Notes: generated from the sequence alone by a model not told the origin. A DNA stretch of 52,336 bases from Singulisphaera sp. GP187 (GCA_945861245.1 CAMAUE010000020.1:1-52336), one strand, 5' to 3'; counted from the first letter of the stretch, positions 35,774 to 44,944 are shown. Numbers and translations are program-made.

Positions 35774-37951
35774 ATGGCCTTTAGCAAGATTCAATATCGC
35801 CTTCTCTTTGTTTACGTCCTATTCGCATTCCCGTTGACCGACACGCAAGCGAGCCAAAAAACGGAAGCGACTCTGCAAGCACGATTCGAGACCAGCGTGC
35901 AGCCGTTTTTGAAATCTCACTGCATCGCATGCCATGGACCGACCAAAAGCCGCGGCGATGTGACCTTGCACGTGATGCAAATCGATCCGAAGCACACCAA
36001 AGCCGTCGCGATTTGGGAGCATGTGCTGGAGCAATTGGAAATCGGCGCGATGCCGCCCGCCAAAAGCCCTCAGCCGACGGCCAGGCAGCGTGTTGATGTT
36101 ATTGGATGGATCATCGATTATCTGAAACAGGCCGGCAAGGAATTTGAGATTCGCTCCAAATCGCAACTTCCCGAATTCGGCAATCGCGTCAATCACGAAC
36201 TGCTCTTCGATGGCTCGATCAAGGATATGCCCGCATCGACCGCTCGACTTTGGCGGATCAGCCCTTACATCTTTGACGGTCGCGGCTACCAGAAAGGTCC
36301 CGGGTCGAAGGCTCAACCCCTGGCTTTCTCGACGAAGACCGATGGCCTTCGCGATTACTCGTCGCAAGAGATCGTCGGCGAGGCTGGCTTCTTGACGCTG
36401 ATGATGACCTTCGACGACATCATCACCAGGCAAATGCACGATAGCAAAATCGCCGCCGGCAATCCGACGTTCAAGGCCATCTCCGAAGCGAAGGAATCGC
36501 CCTCCAACGACGCGATGGAAAAGGCCATCCGCGAGGAATTCGTTCGCGCCATGAGCCGGCCTATCGGCGAAGACGATCTGGCACGGTACCGCAACTTCAT
36601 GGTCAAGAACATCAAGCAAGCAGGCAACGAGAGCGGCCTAAAGATCACGATCATGGCGATCTACCTCTCGCCCGAAGCCCTCTACCGCATGGAATTCGGC
36701 ATGGGCAAAGAAGACGAGCATGGCCGGCGCATCCTCTCGCCACGCGAATTGGCGTTCGCCATCTCGTACGCGCTGACCGATCTGCCGCCGTCGAAGGTGC
36801 CTCTGATTCAGGAGGCACTGGAGAACAAGCACCTATCGACGCGTGCCGATGTCGAGCGTCTGGTGCGGCGAATCATCGCGGAAGGTGCGCCGCCGAATCA
36901 ACTCGGCCTGCCCGGGTACTACGATTCGCTGCGTGCCCAGGGCAGACGCGGTTACGCCTACCTTCCACGAGTGCAGCGATTTTTCGAGGAGTTCTTCGAG
37001 TATCCGCGCGTCGCCAGCGTTTTCAAGGACGCCAAGCGCGGCACGTTCGGCCCACGAGCCACACCTGGCGTGACACAGGGGACAATCGCGTCGATCGTCA
37101 ACGACGACAAGAACGTCTTCGCCGAGCTGCTGGCGTCGCCACGCTTCAACGACAGCAAGGCTCGCTTGCTAGAGTTGCTCGATGCACAATACGCGGAGAA
37201 GCTGAAGAAGACTCCCGAAAAAAACAAAGAAAACCTCATCAAGGAACACCAGAAAAAACGCAAGGAGATCGAGAATCGCCCAATCGACGAAACGTTCCGC
37301 ACCGGCGTGCTGACCAATCCGAGTTGGCTGATGGTACACGCGAAGTGCGTCGCCAACGATCCCGTTCGGCGAGGCAAATGGATTCGCGAACGCCTGCTCG
37401 CTGGCAGCGTGCCCGAGTTGCCGATTGGCGTCGATGCCAAGGTTCCCGAAATCCACGACAAGACGCTCCGCCAGCGCTTCGAGATCGTCAAACAGGATGC
37501 GTGCTGGAAGTGCCATAAGCTCATGAACCCGCTCGGCAACGCCTTTGAGGGCTTCGACGATTTCGGCCGTTATCGCACCGGGCTTTACTACGATCCGAAG
37601 CGAAAAGAGTTCATCGAACAGAACGAATGGGATAGGATATCGAAGTCCAAGAACCACGGAATCATCACGCATCCGGTCGATGCGACCGGCTATCTTTCGG
37701 GAACCGGCGATCCGACGCTCGACGGCGAAGTGAAGGACGCCATCGATCTTATGCAACGGCTGGCAAAGTCGTCGCGCGTGCGGCAATCGATCATCCGCCA
37801 TGCCTTCCGCTACTGGATGGGCCGCAACGAAACCCTGAGCGATTCGCGCACGCTGATCGCCGCCGATGAGGCTTATGTGCGAAGCGGCGGCAGATTCAGC
37901 GAGGTGATCGTGTCGCTGGTGACGTCGGATTCGTTTTTGTATCGGAAATAG
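35774..37951 (+). CDS. PSCyt1/DUF1592/DUF1588/DUF1585 secreted cytochrome-like protein (system C)
   Basis: A 725-residue protein with a signal peptide (to about residue 26), an N-terminal cytochrome-like domain with CIACH (residues 50-54) and MPP motif in GAMPPAK, a DUF1592 segment (LAFAISYALTDLPPSKVPLI), a DUF1588 (PSCyt3) domain with CWKCH (577-581) followed by MNPLGNAFEGFDDFGRYR, and a C-terminal DUF1585 domain (IIRHAFRYWMGRNETLSDSR). The family is found with DUF1552 proteins in planctomycetes and relatives, and is thought to act in the periplasm; the substrate is not known. Its partner DUF1552 gene lies at 39200, about 1.25 kb away, the gap being filled by hairpins and decayed genes. It appears shorter than many relatives. 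Confidence 0.9.
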   Translation: MAFSKIQYRLLFVYVLFAFPLTDTQASQKTEATLQARFETSVQPFLKSHCIACHGPTKSRGDVTLHVMQIDPKHTKAVAIWEHVLEQLEIGAMPPAKSPQPTARQRVDVIGWIIDYLKQAGKEFEIRSKSQLPEFGNRVNHELLFDGSIKDMPASTARLWRISPYIFDGRGYQKGPGSKAQPLAFSTKTDGLRDYSSQEIVGEAGFLTLMMTFDDIITRQMHDSKIAAGNPTFKAISEAKESPSNDAMEKAIREEFVRAMSRPIGEDDLARYRNFMVKNIKQAGNESGLKITIMAIYLSPEALYRMEFGMGKEDEHGRRILSPRELAFAISYALTDLPPSKVPLIQEALENKHLSTRADVERLVRRIIAEGAPPNQLGLPGYYDSLRAQGRRGYAYLPRVQRFFEEFFEYPRVASVFKDAKRGTFGPRATPGVTQGTIASIVNDDKNVFAELLASPRFNDSKARLLELLDAQYAEKLKKTPEKNKENLIKEHQKKRKEIENRPIDETFRTGVLTNPSWLMVHAKCVANDPVRRGKWIRERLLAGSVPELPIGVDAKVPEIHDKTLRQRFEIVKQDACWKCHKLMNPLGNAFEGFDDFGRYRTGLYYDPKRKEFIEQNEWDRISKSKNHGIITHPVDATGYLSGTGDPTLDGEVKDAIDLMQRLAKSSRVRQSIIRHAFRYWMGRNETLSDSRTLIAADEAYVRSGGRFSEVIVSLVTSDSFLYRK

Positions 37952-37990
37952 GATAGCTCACGCAAAGGCGCAAAGAAGAGAATCTTCCTC

Positions 37991-38119
37991 GTTCCCACGC
38001 TCTGCGTGGGAACGCTAACCAGGACGCTCCGCGTCACGGAATTTCCGAAGGCGACCTTACATGAGTGCAAACGCGACGCAGAGCGTCCTCGTGTGTGTTT
38101 CCACGCAGAGCGTGGGAAC
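37991..38119. repeat. compound nested hairpin element
   Basis: Two small hairpins, 37991-38013 (GTTCCCACGC, TCT, GCGTGGGAAC) and 38097-38119 (GTTTCCACGC, AGA, GCGTGGGAAC), flank arms AGGACGCTCCGCGTC (38021-38035) and GACGCAGAGCGTCCT (about 38076-38090), which pair with one mismatch. The whole block is therefore symmetric. The GTTCCCACGC/GCGTGGGAAC unit is a repeat I recall from several bacterial phyla. Confidence 0.75.
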
Positions 38120-38154
38120 AAGGATTTTAGTCGGTGGCGTCATTATTCGAGCAA

Positions 38155-38643
38155 ATGGAGTACAATTCGTTTATGAAACATGTCCTCGAAACTCCTGTTT
38201 TGGAAAGTCTTCTGCTTCCTGTTGTGAGCACGCTCAACAAAGAAGCCGCGAAGAAGCTATTGACGCTAAAGGCGAACAAGAAGGTTCAGGCCAAGGTCGA
38301 TCGATTGGCGAAGAAGTGTAACGAAGGAACGCTCACTCCGGACGAGCGATCCGAATATCAAACCATCGTGAATGCCAATAGCATTCTTTCCATCCTCAAG
38401 GCCAAAGCTCGATTTCTGGTTTCCCAAGAATCCAAATGGAATCTTCCGTCCGTAATTTGGTTCGGAATCGAGCAAATCATCGTTGCGAATATTGCATGTT
38501 GCACGAAGATTATTCAGCCTTGTCGTTTCATGTTGAACATGTCATATCTAAGCAGCACGGCGGCCCAGAGGATGAATCCAACCTGGCTTAGAGTTGCCAT
38601 GAATGCAATGAGAAAAAGGGACCGAATCTTTCGAGCTGGCTGA
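38155..38643 (+). pseudogene. small helical protein that has lost its stop and reads into an HNH gene
   Basis: From ATG 38155 (or GTG 38134, or ATG 38173) the frame reads MKHVLETPVLESLLLPVV then KEAAKKLLTLKANKKVQAKV and DRLAKKCNEGTLTPDERSEY, a helical protein I recall as a companion of HNH nucleases in planctomycetes. The expected end is near SQESK. There the DNA reads AAATGGAAT: a TGA overlapping the HNH start (ATGA) would need one base change, G to A. Instead TGG lets translation run about 70 codons further out of frame through the HNH gene (NLPSVIWFGIEQIIV and on) to 38643. I therefore read the upstream protein as real but its C-terminal tail as spurious, from stop-codon loss. Confidence 0.55.
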
Positions 38644-38840
38644 AAGAATCCGAAGAGATCGTGCCACTTTTCAATCCCCGCCGGCAAAAATGGTCGCGTC
38701 ATTTTCATTGGGATGGCCCGACCTTGGTGGGAAAGACAAAAAGCGGGCAAGCCACGATCATCGCGTTGGATCTCAACAATGCAAATCGCATCGCACAACG
38801 CCGATGGTTGATCGCCGCCGGGGAATTTCCGCCGAGTTAG
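38436..38840 (+). pseudogene. HNH endonuclease gene interrupted by an in-frame amber codon
   Basis: Starting at ATG 38436 the frame reads MESSVRNLVRNRANHRCEYC then MLHEDYSALSFHVEHVISKQ and HGGPEDESNLA, followed by TAG (38589-38591, codon 52). It then continues as SCHECNEKKGPNLSSWLKES, IVPLFNPRRQKWSRHFHWDG and ends IAQRRWLIAAGEFPPS at TAG 38838-38840. The pieces make one HNH nuclease: zinc-type CEYC and SCHECN pairs around the HVEHV catalytic histidines. Apart from the one stop the frame is intact over 134 codons, so inactivation seems recent, unless the amber is suppressed. The start codon overlaps the end of the upstream companion gene. Confidence 0.8.
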
Positions 38841-38950
38841 TTGTCCGAAGTACCTGATGGAATTAGTTCCGTCGGCAGCGCTGTCCGACTGTTCGGTACA
38901 ATATCAAAAAATAGGATGCAAGGAATGATTCAAATCGGCACGAAATGACG

Positions 38951-39140
38951 CATAGTTAAGGGCAAACGCTTGGGCTGGTTGGTCCTCGTTGAAGATGATT
39001 CTGCCAACACTGGCGGGTTCTTGATTTTGGTTGCAAACAACATCGACCCAAAGCTGGGATTCGACGACTGGGTCGAAAATATGGACTCACTTGAACGATA
39101 TTAGCGCGAGGCAGATTGGGAGATTGAGTGGTTGAATTAA
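38951..39140 (+). pseudogene. fragment of a small immunity-like/hypothetical protein
   Basis: The frame opened after TGA 38948-38950 reads GWLVLVEDDSANTGGFLILV then ANNIDPKLGFDDWVENMDSL and ERY, a TAG at 39102-39104, then READWEIEWLN and a stop at 39138-39140. With the amber removed the sequence flows naturally (a short linking residue between ERY and READW), resembling the C-terminal half of small SMI1-unrelated immunity-like proteins. No N-terminal half is seen upstream. It ends 59 bp before the DUF1552 gene. Confidence 0.5.
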
Positions 39141-39199
39141 TTTGCCTTCTCGGACCATGAAACCTACGAAGGCCACTGAGCAATCATACGGAGTTAAAA

Positions 39200-40591
39200 A
39201 TGTCCAAATCACGCCGATCCTTCCTTAAAGGTCTCACCCTCGGCACCGCCGGCCTGGGGTTAGCGCCCCTGCTGAAGCAACTCGAAATTCACGCTTCCGG
39301 CAACCAGGCAGCGTTGCCGAAGCGATTCGTCTTCGTCATCAAGTCGAGCGGCTTGGCCCCGACTGCCGTTAGACCCATTGGCGTGAACGTCGGCGATGGC
39401 AGCCGGACCGTGGACCTGAATCTTCGCGATCATCGGCTGCACGAGAATCTCCAGGCCCTCGATCCGTTCAAGGATCAGATGATGATCCTCGAAGGGCTGT
39501 CCGGGGCTAACTTCGCGGGGAACCATTCGTCGTATTACGGCGCCATGAGTTGCCACAATGCGCCGGACAAACCGGTCGCGGCGACCATCGACTGCATGCT
39601 CGGCAGTCGGCTGACGGCGCCGTTCAGCAACTACGGTTTCGCTCCAAACGGACACGTCATCGGCAGCAACGCAGGGCCTACTGTGGCCGACTCGGCCGTC
39701 TATCCACGGCTGTCGGCTTATGGTGAGAATCGGCCGATGGCGTATCAGGCCAGTGCCGACAAAGCGTATCGCCAACTCTTCGGCAGCGCTCTCGACCTGC
39801 GCACCGGCGGCGAGCGCGAGTTTGACCTTCAGACGAATCTTCTCGACTTTCTCGCCGAGGACACTCGACGGTTGTCCAAGCAGATCAATCAGGAAGAACG
39901 CGAGAAGCTCGACAGCTATTTGGGAGCCTTCGACACGGTGCGCACTCGCAACGATCGGCTGCGCGAAATGCGGGCCACGATCCGGCAACACGCGCCACGG
40001 CTGACTGACCGATACGAATCGATCGGGTTCGCTGATCGCATTGGCACGTTCTTCGAGATGGCCGCAGCCGCGTTGACCATCGGCCTGACGAACGTGATCT
40101 CGATCCGCATGGATTGGCTGAGCGTGAAGTACGAGAACCTCGGCTTCCGCACGACGAGCGTGCACGACATCGGCCATGGCATGACGACCGACAACGGCAT
40201 CGCCGCAGGGCGTGCGACTGACATGATTATCCGCTTCCAGATTGAGCAGATCGCCCGCCTCGCCGCCAGTCTACGAGCCGTGCGAGAAGGCAACGGCACG
40301 ATGCTCGATAACACCATGATCGTCTACTTCAGCGACACCGGCGAGGCCCACCATTCCAATCGGCACGAGTGGCCTTTCGTCGTCGTCGGCGGTCGCAACC
40401 TCCGCCTTCGCACCGCAGGCCGTTATTTACGCTATGCGAACTACGGCAGGAACGGCCATCGCACGATTGGCAACTGGTACAACACCATCCTGCAAGCGAC
40501 CGGTTTCCGTCCGCAGGATCATTTCGGCCAAACCGACCCGAACCTGCGCGACCTCGACATCCGCGGTCCACTGACGGAGTTGATGGGCTAA
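39200..40591 (+). CDS. DUF1552 protein, Tat-exported (system C)
   Basis: A 463-residue protein with a twin-arginine signal (KSRRSFLKGLTLGTAGLGLA) and a DUF1552 domain: LEGLSGANFAGNHSSYYGAM, a central helical part, IRMDWLSVKYENLGF, HDIGHG, and the closing STDTGE-like FSDTGEAHHSNRHEWPF. The His/Asp/Glu-rich blocks imply a metal-binding hydrolase-like fold related to DUF1501, but no activity is established. It is the usual partner of the DUF1592/DUF1588/DUF1585 protein, here found at 35774. GGAG lies six bases before ATG 39200. The next gene (40616) follows by 24 bp in the same direction. Confidence 0.9.
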   Translation: MSKSRRSFLKGLTLGTAGLGLAPLLKQLEIHASGNQAALPKRFVFVIKSSGLAPTAVRPIGVNVGDGSRTVDLNLRDHRLHENLQALDPFKDQMMILEGLSGANFAGNHSSYYGAMSCHNAPDKPVAATIDCMLGSRLTAPFSNYGFAPNGHVIGSNAGPTVADSAVYPRLSAYGENRPMAYQASADKAYRQLFGSALDLRTGGEREFDLQTNLLDFLAEDTRRLSKQINQEEREKLDSYLGAFDTVRTRNDRLREMRATIRQHAPRLTDRYESIGFADRIGTFFEMAAAALTIGLTNVISIRMDWLSVKYENLGFRTTSVHDIGHGMTTDNGIAAGRATDMIIRFQIEQIARLAASLRAVREGNGTMLDNTMIVYFSDTGEAHHSNRHEWPFVVVGGRNLRLRTAGRYLRYANYGRNGHRTIGNWYNTILQATGFRPQDHFGQTDPNLRDLDIRGPLTELMG

Positions 40592-40615
40592 TTTTCGTAT
40601 TGCATCGAGGTATTC

Positions 40616-41629
40616 ATGCTGGCTTTGGTGACGGGCGCGACCGGTTTTCTGGGCAGCCACCTTGTGCAACGTTTGCGCGAAGCACGGCATCAAGTTCGCG
40701 CATTGGTGCGCGATCCAAAGAAAACACAGGTACTCGACGGAATGGGAGCCGAACTGATCCATGGCGATGTCACCTCGCCCGCTTCGCTCACTTCCGCGGT
40801 CAAGGGTGTGGAAGTCATTTTTCACGCGGCCGCTTTGGTCGCAGGCTGGTCGAATTGGTCAGCTTATCTCGCCACGACTGTGCAAGGCACGGAGAACGTC
40901 CTGACGGCGGCACTGCACGCATCGGTCCAGCGGTTTGTGCATGTCAGTACGATTCGCGTTTATGACGATCGTCACGCACTCAAGCATGGCATCGTGACGG
41001 AGGAATCACCACAGGGCGAACGCGGTTTTCGGCATTTCGGCCACTATGCGCGAGCCAAGGTAATGGCGGAGGCAGCGGTTTGGCGTTACCAAGATCGCAT
41101 GCCTGTCACCGTGATTCGCCCAGCGTGGATTTATGGTCCGCGCGATGAAGTTATTATTCCACCGATGATTCGTTATCTTGGCGATCCGTCGGCGTTCTGG
41201 CCCGGCTCGGTTGATCCGTGCGCCGACCCGATCTATGTCACGGATGTCGCCGACTGCGCCATCGCCGCCGCGATTCATCCTGCTGGCGTCAATCAGGCGT
41301 ACAATGCGGCGCCGCATGAGCGGATCACGGCCCGCGTGTTTCTGCGTCAATTGTGCGACGAACTCGGAATCAAGATGCCGACTCGCTCGATGCCGTACTT
41401 CCTGTCGAGCGGATTCGCATATTTCTGGGAAACGTGGGCGATGGTCACGATGCGACGAACACCGCCGCCGGTAACGCATGCCGGCCTGGCAATGTTGAGT
41501 GCAGATGTTCGCCATGATCCGACAAAAGCCGACTGTGACCTGGGTTGGCGAAGCAAGGTGAACCTGTCAGACGGAATCCAGCAGACCGCCGCCTGGTTGC
41601 GCCGATGTCACCCTGAGGTATTCCGTTGA
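40616..41629 (+). CDS. NAD-dependent epimerase / 3-beta-HSD-like protein
   Basis: A 337-residue extended SDR with TGATGFLGSHL (cofactor loop) at residues 6-16, HVSTIRVY (the serine/threonine of the triad) and an intact YARAK catalytic Tyr-Lys pair. The C-terminal region (YVTDVADCAIAAAIHPAGVN) is typical of the 3-beta-hydroxysteroid dehydrogenase/epimerase group. It could act on a sterol-like, terpenoid or nucleotide-sugar substrate; the hydrophobic C-terminal segment (YFLSSGFAYFWETWAMV) hints at a lipid-like substrate. It follows DUF1552 closely but does not belong to that family set. A 22-bp hairpin at 41661-41714 separates it from the converging acyltransferase gene. Confidence 0.85.
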   Translation: MLALVTGATGFLGSHLVQRLREARHQVRALVRDPKKTQVLDGMGAELIHGDVTSPASLTSAVKGVEVIFHAAALVAGWSNWSAYLATTVQGTENVLTAALHASVQRFVHVSTIRVYDDRHALKHGIVTEESPQGERGFRHFGHYARAKVMAEAAVWRYQDRMPVTVIRPAWIYGPRDEVIIPPMIRYLGDPSAFWPGSVDPCADPIYVTDVADCAIAAAIHPAGVNQAYNAAPHERITARVFLRQLCDELGIKMPTRSMPYFLSSGFAYFWETWAMVTMRRTPPPVTHAGLAMLSADVRHDPTKADCDLGWRSKVNLSDGIQQTAAWLRRCHPEVFR

Positions 41630-41660
41630 GGAAGGGTGAAACAGAGGGTTTTCGATTCCG

Positions 41661-41714
41661 CCGCTTGCGGCTTAGCGCTCGCAAGACGCCGCGCGAGCGC
41701 TAAGCCGCAAGCGG
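41661..41714. repeat. hairpin between converging genes, 22-bp perfect arms
   Basis: Arms 41661-41682 (CCGCTTGCGGCTTAGCGCTC at the outer left) and 41693-41714 are perfect reverse complements around a 10-nt loop. It lies between stops at 41629 (plus) and 41722 (minus), the position of a bidirectional terminator. Confidence 0.8.
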
Positions 41715-41721
41715 AATACTT

Positions 41722-42507
41722 CTATGCGATCGCAGTTTCAGTATGCAGACCCAACGGCTGCAACGATTTCAATTCCTCAACGATATCGGTCCGCAGTACC
41801 TGTTCCAACTCGAGCAACGCCTTGGCCGGGCCGGACCCGTCGAGCATGCGGTGATCGTAGGTCAATCGCACCGATACGTTGCCCTCGGTATCGATCGAGC
41901 CATAATGGAGCACCGAGATCGCGGGCGCAATCGGACGAACCGATTCGATGCCCCAATTGCCCACGCTGGTAACGCCGAACGTGCCGAAATAATAGGAGCG
42001 TGCTTTGGCGGAAGCGTTCAACATGACCCACCAGAGGAACCGGCGGATGAATTGCGGAAATCGGCCCAGTATCAGCCCGCGTCGGAAGCGAGTCACACGC
42101 TCGATCGGCTTTTCCTTGCACGACTCCAAGAACTTATCCATCTCAACCAATTGCCAGCATTCGGGATGACGCACCGGCACGAACACCACCACTTCCTCGT
42201 CGCCAACCCGGGATTCGACGGCGACATCGGCGGAGGCGACGCGATATTCAAACAACCGCGGCCAGGGAAACGATAGATAAGCGCGACGCAAATCGGGACG
42301 CGAAGCGACGACCTTGCCATAGGCCTTCGTGAAGATGCTGCACCAACTCGGACGCGGCTGGGCGCATTGCCGGGCGGCGACGACATCCGCTAGGTTCATG
42401 TCCTTTTGGATCGTCACGAGCGGAATCTGCATTCCCGAATGAAGAATGTCACACATGGTCCGGCGCGCCGGCGATAGCGCTATGGAATGACCGACTGGTT
42501 TGGACAT
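41722..42507 (-). CDS. lipoyl-less 2-oxoacid dehydrogenase-type acyltransferase
   Basis: A 261-residue protein similar to the catalytic domain of E2 acyltransferases and chloramphenicol acetyltransferase, ending YDHRMLDGSGPAKALLELEQ with the active-site motif DHRxxDG. It has no lipoyl or E3-binding domain, so it cannot serve in a dehydrogenase complex in the ordinary way and may acylate a small molecule or lipid from acyl-CoA. ATG 42507 is preferred over GTG 42522 because GGAG sits seven bases upstream. It is unrelated to the E2 at 22671 beyond the fold. Its gene converges with the epimerase; a shared pathway is possible but not shown. Confidence 0.8.
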   Translation of the reverse strand: MSKPVGHSIALSPARRTMCDILHSGMQIPLVTIQKDMNLADVVAARQCAQPRPSWCSIFTKAYGKVVASRPDLRRAYLSFPWPRLFEYRVASADVAVESRVGDEEVVVFVPVRHPECWQLVEMDKFLESCKEKPIERVTRFRRGLILGRFPQFIRRFLWWVMLNASAKARSYYFGTFGVTSVGNWGIESVRPIAPAISVLHYGSIDTEGNVSVRLTYDHRMLDGSGPAKALLELEQVLRTDIVEELKSLQPLGLHTETAIA

Positions 42508-42741
42508 TAGTCCGCTCCGCACGATAGATGGTTGAGCTGGGTGCGCTACTGCCGATTCAGGGGACGAAAACGATTTAGGGCGATGCGGCGAAAACTACGA
42601 CGATCGTCACGATCCATGTGAGTTGTGGTTGCCTGACGGAAACCGTTGGACGGGGCGTCCGATTAGAATGGCCATTGCGCGCTTGCGGGGTACGGATTGT
42701 TGTATGAAAAGAACGCTGCGGTGAAGTGTCGCATTCCACGG

Positions 42742-43689
42742 TTATTTGTTCGTGAGTGCCGCGAGTAGCTTACGAACCAGTGCCGACTGGTCATCGCTTA
42801 GGATCTGCGAGCAGGCCAGGCCGTTGCCAAACGTTCCGTATTGGTTGAACTGCCAAACGACTTTCTTATCGCGGGTGATTTCAAAGATTTGCGGGCTTTT
42901 CTCTCCGGCGTGGCAGTTGCCAACGACGAAGTTGCCGTTGCCAAGCTCCGTAAGAAAGGTTGTCCACTTGAGCGTGATGGCGGTGTTCGGCACGCGATCC
43001 TTGATCTCCCAGGCGATCTTGCCATCGCGTGTGACTTCAACGACGCTGGCACCGCCGCCGGACGCGATCAACGTGTTGCCGTTGCTTAGGCGAATTGCGC
43101 CGTAGACGCGTGTTTTTATCGAATGCTCCCAGACGACTTCGCTCTTGGCGTTGTACTCGGTGACGACGCCGGGACTCTCGGCACAGACGAGGTAGTTGCC
43201 GTTGTCCAGCTTTCGCGCCATGCGTGTGTTTTGCGTGCCGCCTGATTTGAGTTTGACCTCGGTGTGAATCTTGCCATTCTTGTCCGCCTCGATGATTCGT
43301 CCGACACCGCTCTCGGCGATCATTGTCAGGCCGTTGGGCAGGCGCTGGAAGGCATGCACGTCAACGCGTTTGCCCTTGTTGCCGTTCATTGTGGCGGAGT
43401 CGTAGGTCCAGACGATTTTCTTGTCGAGGGTCATTTCGATGATGGTCGTCCAGTTTTCGTGGAAAAGGATGTTGCCATTGTCGAGAAGCTGAATGTCGTG
43501 ATGCCCCGCATGGCCTGCTTTCGGGCCGCTGGTTTTGTGGGACCAGAGGACTTTTCCATCGGCGTCGCAGATTGCGACGATGTTCTTGCCGTAGGAGGCG
43601 CTGGCGAGAACCAATCGCTCGGCGCGAGCGTGGGAGCAAGCGGTCAGTAGAGCGAAAAGTACAGTGGCGATGCGGACACGATGCGACAT
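42742..43689 (-). CDS. secreted beta-propeller protein (PQQ/NHL-like)
   Basis: A 315-residue protein with a signal peptide (MSHRVRIATVLFALLTACSH) and a repeated unit built on GNxLxxxE/NG strands, e.g. HDIQLLDNGNILFHENWTTI, FQRLPNGLTMIAESGVGRII, ARKLDNGNYLVCAESPGVV, IRLSNGNTLIASGGGASVVE. About six blades form a propeller related to arylsulfotransferase-like and PQQ-type repeats. No catalytic residues are evident, so it is more likely a binding protein. AAGGAGG at a good distance before ATG 43689 suggests strong translation. It is followed by no linked gene. The 234-bp gap between it and the acyltransferase shows no feature. Confidence 0.8.
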   Translation of the reverse strand: MSHRVRIATVLFALLTACSHARAERLVLASASYGKNIVAICDADGKVLWSHKTSGPKAGHAGHHDIQLLDNGNILFHENWTTIIEMTLDKKIVWTYDSATMNGNKGKRVDVHAFQRLPNGLTMIAESGVGRIIEADKNGKIHTEVKLKSGGTQNTRMARKLDNGNYLVCAESPGVVTEYNAKSEVVWEHSIKTRVYGAIRLSNGNTLIASGGGASVVEVTRDGKIAWEIKDRVPNTAITLKWTTFLTELGNGNFVVGNCHAGEKSPQIFEITRDKKVVWQFNQYGTFGNGLACSQILSDDQSALVRKLLAALTNK

Positions 43690-44173
43690 CCTAGCCTCCT
43701 TCTGGTGTGGTTTTTACACATTGATTCAACAACGGGATTCCATGGCGTTGTACAGGATTGGTTCAAGAACGGCTTCTCCGTTTTGCCGCTCGCGGCTTAG
43801 CGCTCGCGTGAGATTTCCCGAGCACTAGGCCGCAAGCGAAACGTCGTAATAGCGAAGGCATTTTCCGAAATATTCTTACCCATTCTTGGCAGTTTCGCAT
43901 CTGCGCTGAAATGTTAGACGGCGCAAACGGCGGAAGTTTTGCCGCCAGGGCAAGGAAATATCGAGAAAACCGTTGCGGGGAGGGGGAATTTTTTCGGGAG
44001 TTTGCGGGTGATTCAGCCGATGTTGATTATGCCGATTGAAGCGCCGACCCAAATGAGTAATCATCGCTGGCGATCGGAAACGAATTCACATGGATTGCCG
44101 TCAGGCCGATGCTGGAGAATCCTGGCATTGGGTCGGCGCGGCTTTGGGGTTCCCCCTGTTCAAAGGAGACACA
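43690..44173. other. intergenic region with a degenerate hairpin
   Basis: The 484 bp between divergent secreted-protein genes hold an imperfect inverted repeat (43787-43806 with 43819-43838, three mismatches in 20) of the GCTCGCGGCTTAGCGCTCG type. The rest contains A/T-richer stretches and a short GGCGG/CCGCC hairpin near 43931-43948, with no gene that I can support. Confidence 0.5.
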
Positions 44174-44755
44174 ATGAAACGGTTCGCATGCCTTCTCTTG
44201 GCCCTCACGGGCAGCCTCGTGGCCGCTGACAGCGCCCGCGCGGATTTCGGCAGCCTGCAATACGGCGGCCATCAGCCGTGGTGGAACATCTTCGCCAAAC
44301 GCAACCCGTACATGTCCGTCGAGGAAGAACGGTTGCAACGTTTTTGGCATGATTATTACGACGCCCTGCGCCGTTACTACGGCATGCTCGATCGCATCGA
44401 TTGGGTTGCCTACTACAAAAACCACGGCTACCAGATCAACGGCGGCTCGGGCGGAAGCGGCCCCGGCGGCAGCCCGAGCCGAATCCAGTACGCCCCGGTA
44501 TTCGTCAGCCCAAGCATGCAATGGGCTGTCCCGCAAGGCCAAGGCGGCGGCATGCTAAGTGGCGCCCCGAGTGGCCCAGGCTATGCTCCGCCCTACGCTT
44601 TCCCCGGTGCGTTCCCAGCCTTCGGCGGCGGCGGCGGCCCCATGGGCCCCGGCATGGGTGGCCCAGGCATGATGGGCATGGGCGGACCAGGCGGAATGAT
44701 GGGCGGACCAGGTGGAATGATGCCTCCAATGGGCATGGGCGGATATCCTAACTAG
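44174..44755 (+). CDS. secreted Gly/Met/Pro-rich protein
   Basis: A 193-residue protein with a signal peptide (MKRFACLLLALTGSLVAADS). The N-terminal half has a compact aromatic part (HQPWWNIFAKRNPYMSVEEE, RFWHDYYDALRRYYGMLDRI). The C-terminal half is a low-complexity tail of GGPMGPGM, MMGMGGPGG and MGGPGGMMPP type. Such tails are common in planctomycete exported proteins and may be surface or matrix material; methionine-rich stretches can also bind copper(I), which is only a speculation here though the gene is followed by a metal-export locus. AAAGGAG precedes ATG 44174. A terminator hairpin follows at 44792. Confidence 0.75.
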   Translation: MKRFACLLLALTGSLVAADSARADFGSLQYGGHQPWWNIFAKRNPYMSVEEERLQRFWHDYYDALRRYYGMLDRIDWVAYYKNHGYQINGGSGGSGPGGSPSRIQYAPVFVSPSMQWAVPQGQGGGMLSGAPSGPGYAPPYAFPGAFPAFGGGGGPMGPGMGGPGMMGMGGPGGMMGGPGGMMPPMGMGGYPN

Positions 44756-44791
44756 ATTCGCTGAAACCAACACGTTTTCTTTCCGATCACC

Positions 44792-44829
44792 GCGAACAAA
44801 CCGGAGCCACACCGCTCCGGTTTGTTCGC
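44792..44829. terminator. strong hairpin after the Gly/Met-rich gene
   Basis: Perfect 16-bp arms GCGAACAAACCGGAGC (44792-44807) and GCTCCGGTTTGTTCGC (44814-44829) with a 6-nt loop. It lies 37 nt after the stop codon. No clear T-run follows, but position and stability suggest a terminator. Confidence 0.65.
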
Positions 44830-44944
44830 ATTTCCACCTCGGCAAAGTAATACCCCGCCCGTTTTCACCGAACGCTCAAGCTGGCTGTTCCGCATTATAC
44901 CGCGCTCAACGGCCTTTGAAACTAGTGGTTCGATCACCTTGATT

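Noticed and set aside
41722-42507. E2 partner of the dehydrogenase complex at 20675
   Set aside because: It has the DHRxxDG motif but no lipoyl or E3-binding domain, and the operon already has a complete E2 at 22671.
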